The notes beneath the pieces were generated by a model. The model was not told the DNA's origin and did not search any database. It was given only the letters and a program-made list of their open reading frames with translations. From the NCBI GenBank assembly GCA_015679605.1, contig JAAAVE010000121.1, forward strand, positions 8,747-25,426: a DNA stretch of 16,680 nucleotides, written 5' to 3'. Shown here piece by piece: positions 9,943 to 16,680 of the stretch (position 1 is the first letter of the stretch; each line of letters opens with the position of its first letter). A program made the translations under genes and the position numbers. The stretch is from Podila epigama (taxonomy: Eukaryota; Mortierellomycota; Mortierellomycetes; Mortierellales; Mortierellaceae).

Positions 9943-10302
9943 TTAGCCAACTAACTGACTTTGTGTGCTGCAGTCCATCCCTTTGAAAACTTTCATGGCT
10001 GCTACTGTACAATCAGCACACCACCTGGACATGAATGGAAAGACGTAAACCGTCATTCAAGTCCAATGGATAATGTTCCGAAAATGGTGACGATAAAGAT
10101 GATGGGTGCACTTTATAATTTTTTTAAAAAAAAAGATCCTTTGTTGACAGCAGAAAAGATTCCCTTCCCCTCATTACCAACTGTTCCGCCAAAAATGACC
10201 GGATATTATTATGTTGCTGCAAAAATGCGGGTTTTTGTTTAGGGACTGAAGATGCGAGTTGTTTACGACAAAGACTAAAAAAACTGATCTACCACTCATT
10301 AA
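9943..10302. other. intergenic, 3' flank of the complex I gene
   Basis: No supported coding frame. The segment includes A/T-rich runs (a T-run then an A-run at about 10120-10134) and is the likely 3' UTR and termination region of the minus-strand NDUFS2-type gene that ends at 10303. Confidence 0.45.
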
Positions 10303-12107
10303 TTAACGATCAACCTCTCCGAACACAATATCCATCGTTCCAATCATGGTGACCACATCGGGAATGAAGTGACCCTTGGCCATGAAATCCAATCCTGCCA
10401 AGTGGGCAAAACCAGGAGCACGGATCTTGCAACGGTAAGGACGATTGCTTCCATCAGAGACAAGGTGAACACCTATGACAATTGAAATAAGAAAAAAAAA
10501 ATCGTATCAGAATCATGATCACCCTGCCAACATTCAATTGAACCAAAAGACATCGAGCAGCAAATATCTACAAGGCACTAACCAAACTCTCCCTTGGGGG
10601 CCTCAACGACTGTGTAAGTTTCGCCAGGAGGAACAGAGTATCCTTCACTGTACAACTTGAAATGATGGATCAATGCTTCCATGTTCTCCTTCATATGTGC
10701 ACGGCGAGGAGGCGAAATCTTCAAGTCGTCGACACGGACGGGGCCAGGAGGCATGTCGTTAATGCACTGGTGGATAATACGGAGCGACTGACGCATCTCC
10801 TCCATGCGGCACAGGTAACGATCGTAGCAATCGCCCTTAGTGCCGACGGGCACATCGAAATCAACAAGCTCGTAAGCATCATAAGGCTGCACCTTGCGGA
10901 GATCCCAGTTGACGCCTGATCCGCGCAACATTACACCAGAGAAACCCCAGTCGAGGGCTTCCTTGGCAGTCACCTTACCGACATCGACGGTACGACCCTT
11001 CCAGATACGGTTACCAGTGATCAACTCTTCAGCCTCATCCATGCGCTGTCCAAACTGCTCAGCCCAGATGTGAATATCCTCGAGCAGGCCCTTGGGGATA
11101 TCGAGCGAGACACCTCCGGGACGGACGTAGGCGGCGTGCATACGGGCACCCGAGACACGCTCGTAAAACTCGATCAGCTTCTCACGCTCCTCGAACATCC
11201 ACAAGAAGGGGGTCAAGGCACCAACATCCATAATGTGCGACATGACTGACATGCAGTGGTTCATCACACGAGTGATCTCGGCAAACAGGGTACGGATATA
11301 CTTTGCACGCAAGGGCACATCAATGTTGAGAAGCTTTTCGACAGCCAAAGAGTACGCCTGTTCGTTGACCATCATGGAGCAGTAGTCAAGGCGATCAAAC
11401 TTTTTTTTTTTCGTTGTTGTCGATGTTGTTATTATTATTGTTATTATTGTCGTTGTCGTTGTCGTTTTCATGCCGATATCGTTGAACAGGCGGATCCGAG
11501 AGTACATGAATACCAAAGTAGGTGAAAACAAGTCGATCCATTCATAATAACAGGAAAAAGGAAACATAAAAACGGTGAGCATTAGTGGTCGTAATAATGA
11601 AGCACTCGCAACTTTACAAGACAACAAGATGAGAATACAAAAGTGTGTAATCCAACTTACGTAGGGAAGTGCCTGGAGATAAGTCTTGTACTCGATCAAC
11701 TTTTCTGTACCGCGGTGGAGCAGACCGACGTGAGGATCGCAACGGAGAATCTCCTCACCCTCCAGCTCCAAAATCAAACGCAACACACCGTGAGCAGCAG
11801 GATGCTGAGGACCAAAGTTGACGGTAAAGTGGCGAGAGGTCACATCGACACCATCGTCGACCTCAATGTCTTCCGAGATGGTCGAGCCGCCAATGGGCAT
11901 GGTGGCTCCGAGCATATCACGGTTAACGTGGTGATGGTGCGATGCAGCGGAAGAGGTGGCTGCAGCAGCCTCGGTCGACATGAACTTGCTTTGGGCCCAG
12001 GCTGAGACTCTCGAAGCCGAGAGAGTAGGTGCGCGAGCGGGTTGACGAAGGGTTCTGGCGAGACCAGAACCAAGGATGCCACGCGATAACAAACGTGTAG
12101 CTGACAT
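10303..12107 (-). CDS. NDUFS2: NADH:ubiquinone oxidoreductase 49-kDa subunit (NDUFS2/NUO49 type), mitochondrial
   Basis: There are three exons: 12107-11661, 11399-10583 and 10472-10303, giving 477 residues, normal for the family. Donors are GTAAGT and GTTAGT; acceptors are AAG and ATAG. The first junction is phase 0 (LPY/FDRLDY) and the second is phase 1 ([10 protein letters not shown]). The first ~42 residues are rich in Arg, Ser and Ala and lack acids, as expected of a mitochondrial presequence. Family hallmarks are [12 protein letters not shown] (about 96-107), [14 protein letters not shown], the FDRLDY-SMM segment and the C-terminal [14 protein letters not shown]. The protein forms part of the quinone-reduction site of complex I in the matrix arm. 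By spacing, His106 and Tyr155 correspond to the quinone-headgroup ligands; this is an inference. The second position after Tyr155 has SMM as usual, with Cys in place of the common Val before it. The exon 3 coding end is TAA at 10305-10303. Confidence 0.97.
11400..11660 (-). other. first intron of the NDUFS2-type gene, unusual repeat-bearing structure
   Basis: This intron runs from GTAAGT to an acceptor AAG placed directly after an A-run on the transcribed strand. It is 261 nt long (87 codons) and contains no stop in the gene's frame. The sense strand has no AG between 11604 and 11402. Its 3' part is a degenerate microsatellite of ACG/ACA then ATA/ACA triplets (plus-strand 11412-11470) followed by about twelve A. 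CTAAT (11585-11581) followed by a pyrimidine-rich stretch is a candidate distant branch region; ATAAC motifs nearer the acceptor are alternatives. It is assigned as an intron because related proteins run directly from LPY into FDRLDY. Confidence 0.85.
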
Positions 12108-12430
12108 GATGTGTAATGTTTTGTTTTTGTTTTTGTTTTTGAATGTACGATCGATCCTATTTCCGAGATTATACTAAAAAACTTCCTGTGAGATCCTCCG
12201 AATGAGACTGGATAGAGCGTGAAGGATACAACGAAAGGAATCCGAACAATGAAATATCGAATGAGGGAGTATCCGGTCGGGTATGAAGGAAATTGAGGAA
12301 ATGAGTGGAGAGTTTGGGATGGTTGACGGATTTGACGACTCGGATTTTTTTTACATTTCCGAAGGGGAGAAAAAAAAAAACAGATTGATGTCGGGTGGAG
12401 GAAGGAAACACGACCAGTCATTTACAGAAT
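12108..12430 (-). promoter_or_regulatory. probable promoter/5' UTR of NDUFS2-type gene
   Basis: On the transcribed strand the leader contains four CAAAAA-type units (plus-strand TTTTTG repeats, 12119-12140) just upstream of the start codon. Two A/T homopolymer tracts lie at about 12346-12352 and 12371-12380. No TATA element could be assigned. Confidence 0.35.
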
Positions 12431-12511
12431 GCATTCAATAAGGAAGGGTTGAAATGCATCGGACTTCTGATGTAATAGTGTGAGCCAGAATTTAAAAACA
12501 TCGAAAAGCAA

Positions 12512-12583
12512 AGCAAAGTCGCCCAGAGGAAGAGCGCTGGGCTCATAACCCAGAGGTCGGTGGATCGAAACCACCCTTTGCTA
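12512..12583 (+). tRNA. initiator tRNA-Met (CAT anticodon)
   Basis: The 72-nt cloverleaf has a 7-bp acceptor stem (AGCAAAG with CTTTGCT, starting with the A1:U72 pair), an anticodon stem CTGGG/CCCAG with loop CTCATAA (anticodon CAT at 12544-12546), and a T stem GGTGG/CCACC with loop ATCGAAA. A1:U72, three G:C pairs next to the anticodon loop, and A54 and A60 in the T loop are the hallmarks of eukaryotic initiator tRNA rather than elongator tRNA-Met. There is no intron and no encoded CCA. The D stem GCCC/GAGC has a C12-A23 mismatch. The internal B box (GGATCGAAACC) is intact. Confidence 0.95.
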
Positions 12584-12587
12584 TTTA

Positions 12588-12591
12588 TTTT
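12588..12591 (+). terminator. RNA polymerase III terminator of tRNA-iMet
   Basis: A TTTT run starts five bases after the mature 3' end of the initiator tRNA, as expected for Pol III termination. A second TTTT at about 12596-12599 could act as backup. Confidence 0.75.
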
Positions 12592-12613
12592 GCACTTTTG
12601 CCCGAAATTCTCA

Positions 12614-12633
12614 GGATAAGGAAGACTTTATCC
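12614..12633. repeat. GGATAA/TTATCC inverted repeat
   Basis: GGATAA and TTATCC flank an eight-base spacer, forming a 6-bp hairpin. A third GGATAAG follows at about 12642 and CTTATC at about 12678, so several alternative pairings exist. It sits between the tRNA and the 3' end of the CMTR1-type gene, possibly within that gene's 3' UTR or terminator. Confidence 0.45.
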
Positions 12634-12860
12634 GATGAATTGGATAAGTAGCCCTTGCCTATTTTAATTTTTGTGCCTTATCTGTTGTCCAATCACAATT
12701 TATTTTTAAATTAAACCAGTGTCACATCTCTTTGATCAGGACTAAATAAGAAAATTTATTAAACAAGTGCGCTGAATCCATTGCCCCACCTTACCGTTGT
12801 CTACCTTCCATATGAACTGCATCCACTCGCATATGATGAAACTTTCTGTTTATTGAAGCC

Positions 12861-15185
12861 TTATTGCCGCTTTGGAGGCGGCTGCAAGTTACTCAAAATT
12901 GAATCAACCACAGAGGATTGGTTCACACCAGAGGCTCTACCAGAATCAGGCTGTGGGTATGATGAATGCTGCTGCTGCTGGTATCCGCCCCTTGACGAGC
13001 GGTGTGGTTGTGGGTATGGAGGACGGTATGATGGATGCTGTTGGCCGTGGTATGGATGATGTCCTGGGGGCGGGCCAGATCGATACTGATGCTGCGGGTG
13101 ATGGGATGACCGTTGCTGGTGGGGGTAAGGGTTGCCTTGATGCTGGTGCTGTTGCATTTGTCGCATCTGTTGTTGTTGTTGATGGTATTGCGGGTGAACA
13201 GGCTGCGGTCTAGGGGGGATGCGCCATTCGTGAAGACAGACTTTCTTGATCGCCTCCTGATCAAAGGCTGGTCGGACGCCATCGTTGACGTATTTAAGGA
13301 ACACGTCCAATGCCTCCGTCTGGCGTATAGCTGTCTTTGTGTTATTGTGTTTGATGTACTTTGTAAAGTGGTCATCCTGAAGAATGACTTTGAGATCAAC
13401 CAGGTGAAGGACATCCACTTTGACATCTGGCGCAGACTCTATGGTTGCGTCGACCGTGTGGGCCAAAGAAGACGCCGCCGCTTTGTCCTCAATCTCTTGG
13501 TACTGAGCATTGACCTTGGTCAAGTGCTCAATGACTCGAGACGGGCTCCGCTCGAGCAAATGCCGACAAACGACATATCGCTCCGAGTTCATGGGTCGGC
13601 TTGTCAAAGGCTTGACAACGCAGATCTTTTCAAAGTGCCTCGAAAGAATCCACACCAAGCCTGCAGTTACTGGTGTAAATATATCAAAGATCTTGACCAC
13701 AAAGTCGCCTCCTTTCTGCAAGATTTTAAACATGGTCAAGATCTGACAGAGGATCAATCGTTGAAGAAGCGTCTCCTGTACAGCCTCATCTCCATCCACC
13801 GAAATACCCTATGGCAAATGGAGCGATGGACGAATGGTTATGGAAAAAAGTGGTGTCAGCTAATGTGTCATTGACAAACGAGCGGACAGGAGCATTTGAA
13901 TGTGCGAATATTTCAACGTTGTAATGTCAACGCTTACCCCATCGGCGGATACAAGGCCTACTCCATATCCCCCGCTCTCCGTGTTCACTAAATCCGCGAA
14001 TGCTTGAATGTTTGCTTCCTTCAAAAGATTCCCGGTACCGTCCTCTCCATAAAACGTCCTTAATGACTCTGAGACTGCCGCGTCGCGATGGAACCGATCT
14101 AGAGTAAAATCTAGGTCGCCTTTGAGGGTGATAACCCAACCACGCGCTCGCTCACCCCATGTGTGCTTGCGCCACAGCAGATATTCGGAAAAGCCGCCAG
14201 GTCCTGAACACAAATCTGCAAAACGAAACGTCTTGGATGCCTCCTCGTCGTCTCCCGATGACGGATCTTCTTTTGGAGCTGTTAATGCCAATTGTGAATC
14301 GATACTCGCCAGCTTAACAGAGGCACGGTTCATAAATATGGATGAGCCGACTAACTCGTATGGATTGCAGCGTTGGCGCGCCCGGCTAAATTTTTCTTGG
14401 GGAACCTGACGCAGTTTTTTCTAGATTTGAGAAGGGTAAGTCAGGACGTGCGAGCCATGTGACAGTGCTGGAGGAACGAGCGAGGGCAAGACAAAGTAAT
14501 GAAAGCATTAATGACGGTTGTGTTCAAAAAAAAAGCAAAATACCTTGCTTTCTAAAAGAGTTTCAACGATATCCTTGACGCAAAACATGTCCAAGTCCAC
14601 TTGTTCGACTGGTCCAGTCTCGATTTTGAAACAGCCTTCAGGAAGCTCGTATGAGGCTGCCTGAAAGACATCCAAATGTTGGTCAATGAACTCGACAGGT
14701 GGGATCATTGGGCGCATCAGCTGTGACTGAGGGGGTTGTTGTTGATTTGGAAAATGGTGTGGTGGCGCTGGCTGATGGAAAGAGTTGGGTCCATGCCCTT
14801 GCGCCCCATAGCCTTGAGGTTGGAGACCTCGCTGGGGATCATATCGCAAAGGACCCTGGGCCGACGGGTTAAAGGGAAAGTTGGGCCCACCTCTGTTGCT
14901 ATTTCCATGCTGGAACCGAACTCGTGGACAGTTTTGGATAGTTGGGATCTCGGTGGTTGACACGAGTGGTGTGGCTGCATATGCAGGGTCACTGTCTATT
15001 TATTTTTTTCATTCCACGAAACAAAATATAGGTCAAACACGCGATGAATGATGTTTTTGATGTAGAGTGTAGAGGTAATGCACATTTGCATGCTTGTAAG
15101 TCACTCGTTCCTGACTTGTGCCTTGCATTTCTTCTAATTTTTACTTCTTTCCATCAATGCTCCACATACCATTGTATGGGTCCAT
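12861..15185 (-). CDS. CMTR1: cap-specific mRNA (nucleoside-2'-O-)-methyltransferase, CMTR1 type (four exons)
   Basis: Exons: 15185-15170 (16 nt), 14995-14544, 14420-13938 and 13808-12861, giving 632 residues. Exon 2 might instead start at 14974 (GCAG), which is also in frame. Donors are GTATGT, GTATTT and GTAAGC. The protein carries a Rossmann-fold methyltransferase that adds a 2'-O-methyl to the first transcribed nucleotide of capped mRNA (cap 1). Visible marks are TTEIP near 19-23; RQRCNPYELVGSSIFMNRAS with Lys192; the SAM loop FADLCSGPGGFSEY (about 223-236); ITLKGDLDF; ADGGISVDG with Asp316; KIFDIFTP with Lys356; and SRPMNSERYVVC with Glu393. These give the catalytic K-D-K-E tetrad with spacing of 124, 40 and 37 residues, as in animal CMTR1. 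The C-terminal ~110 residues are a Gln/His/Pro-rich disordered tail. The N-terminal G-patch and C-terminal guanylyltransferase-like and WW domains of animal CMTR1 are absent. Confidence 0.93.
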
Positions 15186-15461
15186 CCTTGAAACGAGATG
15201 CGACAACAAAGGTGGTATCAAAGCGTGTTCAAGAGAAAAACATAAAAAAGGAAAGTGAGTAGCATACCTTGGAGCTTGGAGGTGTACTGAACCTAAGCCA
15301 CAATCAAAACATGTTGTTACAGGTGTGATTTTTCACAACAAAGTCAAGGCAGTGTCACCTACACCACCAAAGTATACAAGAACACACATAAGAAGCCTTT
15401 CGTTCAAAAACACATTGGAACATTTTCAAAATCAATTCGTCAGAGGCACCATAATTACACC
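15186..15461. promoter_or_regulatory. divergent promoter region between CMTR1-type and RPC5 genes
   Basis: About 276 bp separates the ATG of the minus-strand cap methyltransferase (15185) from the ATG of the plus-strand Pol III subunit gene (15462). With both leaders inside it, the two promoters must overlap or be shared. No TATA box or known fungal element could be named. Confidence 0.55.
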
Positions 15462-16649
15462 ATGCCACCCAAAATCAGCTTCAAGCCTAAAATCGCAGCT
15501 ACAGCACGCAGTAGGAAACGGGTCATTGAACCAGTTGATGGCAGCTCAGATAACGAAGAGGATAAGGGTCAAGAAAACGTGGCAGGACAGGACGAGGATC
15601 TGATTGAGGATGAAGTCCAAAAGATGGAGCGCCTGGAAGAAGAACGGTTGAACAACGAAAGATATGTTTCACGCTCAAAGACAGATCCCACTATTGTAGC
15701 ATCGGCTGGCGGGTCCAATTCTTCAAGTTCATCCTCGCAGTCAGATAGTGCCATGCTGCCGCCAAAAATCAATGATCTTTCTCTCGATGGCGCAGATTCT
15801 GCTGATACAGATTTATCTGGAGAACCTATGGACGAGGATACATACAGCGATCAACAGGATACCGTGATGGAACCGGCTGGCGAGAAGGAGCCCGACTATG
15901 CCGATGAAGGTGATGAGCTTATCAAGGAGATTCCCGTGTTCCTTTCACAGCGTCTCGCCAAATACCTCTACCTCTTCCAGTACCCTGTCCGTGCCGCAGC
16001 CCTCCCTTATACTCAGGAATCAGGACCAAGTAAGGCTCGCATCAAGCCTTTGTCTCAGTTGATCGAGTTGGAGCTGCCTGTGGATACCAATGCTAGCCAA
16101 TACAACCGTGAGCGTGGCGAGGAACTGGCAGTGGGTATGAACGACAAGCCGCTGAGGACAGTACTTGATGGCGAGCCAGACGATGATACAGATAAAGAGC
16201 TTTTGGATAAGCAAACGCTTGTTTCGTCCCTCATTCCCAACGCCACCAACTACCTCGCTGGAGTTCTCAGAAATGGTAAGGTCTAAACATGCATCCGCAG
16301 TTCATGAGCACCCTTTTTTTTCTGTCTTTCTTTTACTCACAAGATGACTTTTATTGGTCATATAGACGAAATGCATCTTACACCATTCCATGGTGCAGTG
16401 CAACTCCGTCCTAGCTTCAAATATTTGGACAAGATTGATGAGAAGCATAAGCAGGCGAACAAGAAGGTGAATGATGAGGATAACAAGGAGGCTGAAGCTA
16501 AATTGAAGGCTGAAGAGCCAAAGGCAAAGGCGCTTCAGGTACAAGTCAGAAGTGCAGCCGATTCAGAAGCAAGGAGCAAGTCAGGTCCTAACCGTGCTCG
16601 CCTTGCAGAGGAAGAAAACTGGACCAAGCTCGAGTACTTTGACGCAGAT
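15462..16649 (+). CDS. POLR3E: RNA polymerase III subunit RPC5 (POLR3E / Rpc37 type), 5' part
   Basis: Exon 1 is 15462-16275 and exon 2 is 16366-16649. They join in phase 1 across a 90-nt intron (GTAAGG to ATATAG); a donor GTAAGT at 16650 then runs off the window. The 366 codons seen are the N-terminal portion. Residues 1-165 are highly acidic and disordered, with a Ser run near 84-90. The conserved core starts at LIKEIPVFLSQRLAKYLYLF, continues with QYPVRAAALPY, and across the junction gives NYLAGVLRND and EMHLTPFHGAVQLRPSFKYL, hallmarks of the RPC5/Sin-like family. RPC5 pairs with RPC4 to form the TFIIF-like subcomplex that supports Pol III initiation, termination and reinitiation in the nucleus. 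The start is the first ATG in the frame with A at -3. Exon 2 ends in WTKLEYFDAD with phase 0, so at least one more exon lies to the right. Confidence 0.93.
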
Positions 16650-16654
16650 GTAAG

Positions 16655-16675
16655 TTTTTTTTTTTTTTTTTTTTT
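16655..16675. repeat. 21-base T homopolymer in RPC5 intron
   Basis: An uninterrupted T run begins five bases after the GT donor of the second RPC5 intron. It is at the 5' end of the intron rather than before an acceptor, so it is not a polypyrimidine tract in the usual position. Confidence 0.9.
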
Positions 16676-16680
16676 GGCGA

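Noticed and set aside
11400-11660. Reading the NDUFS2 intron as a genuine 87-residue insertion in the protein
   Set aside because: The 49-kDa family runs LPY directly into FDRLDY, the boundaries are GTAAGT and AG, and the insert ends in Thr/Ile/Lys repeats from a microsatellite. It is kept as a finding about retention only.
11840-12421. 193-codon minus-strand frame overlapping the NDUFS2 start and promoter
   Set aside because: Out of frame with the presequence and core of the complex I subunit; the part upstream of the gene is leader DNA with A/T runs.
12512-12583. Elongator tRNA-Met
   Set aside because: A1:U72, the three G:C pairs below the anticodon loop, and A54/A60 in the ATCGAAA T loop are initiator features.
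13113-13874. 253-codon plus-strand frame opposite the CMTR1-type gene
   Set aside because: Antisense shadow: the minus strand carries the conserved methyltransferase core and catalytic residues across the same bases, and the plus frame crosses the gene's intron.
14717-14992. Minus-strand 91-codon frame overlapping the CMTR1-type exon 2
   Set aside because: It is in a different frame from the segment that carries TTEIP and splices in phase to the methyltransferase core.

Overview
The window reads as nuclear DNA of an early-diverging filamentous fungus. A Mortierella-like member of the Mucoromycota is my best guess, but this is an inference from protein style and not a database match. Genes carry short GT-AG introns (90-261 nt, with one of 641 nt). 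Intergenic DNA is rich in microsatellites and A/T runs. The proteins combine a mitochondrial complex I subunit, an RNA polymerase III subunit and an mRNA cap methyltransferase. No prokaryotic, viral, CRISPR or intact transposon signature was seen.

Layout, left to right. Bases 1-69 may be the 3' end of a rightward gene. At 405-2965 (minus) is a two-exon gene for a type II membrane protein with a PC-esterase/SGNH-like catalytic domain. A 1.9 kb non-coding stretch follows, holding a CAAGTT hexanucleotide array at 4366-4430. At 4842-7153 (minus) is a two-exon DHA2-type MFS efflux transporter with a 641-nt intron. From 7154 to 10302 there is about 3.1 kb without an intact gene; a broken coding-like block at 9270-9942 (minus) may be a decayed gene. 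At 10303-12107 (minus) is the three-exon gene for the 49-kDa (NDUFS2) subunit of complex I. At 12512-12583 (plus) is an initiator tRNA-Met. At 12861-15185 (minus) is a four-exon gene for a cap-1 2'-O-methyltransferase of the CMTR1 type. From 15462 to the right edge (plus) runs the 5' part of the gene for RNA polymerase III subunit RPC5/POLR3E (Rpc37 type), which continues outside the window.

Splice junctions were reconstructed by reading frame and by conserved family motifs running across each junction. They are explicit in the entries and can be tested with RNA-seq. The CMTR1-type and RPC5 genes are head to head across about 276 bp, and the initiator tRNA (a Pol III transcript) lies just beyond the CMTR1-type 3' end. 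This makes a small cluster of RNA-processing and translation-related genes, though nothing shows that the grouping is functional.

I did not find a clear undescribed system. The most interesting items are: a compact CMTR1-type cap methyltransferase in a fungus; an NDUFS2 intron that is stop-free, a multiple of three and lacks any AG for 203 nt before an A-run acceptor; a last intron in the PC-esterase gene whose retention would swap the catalytic end for a hydrophobic tail; and the decayed-gene block.
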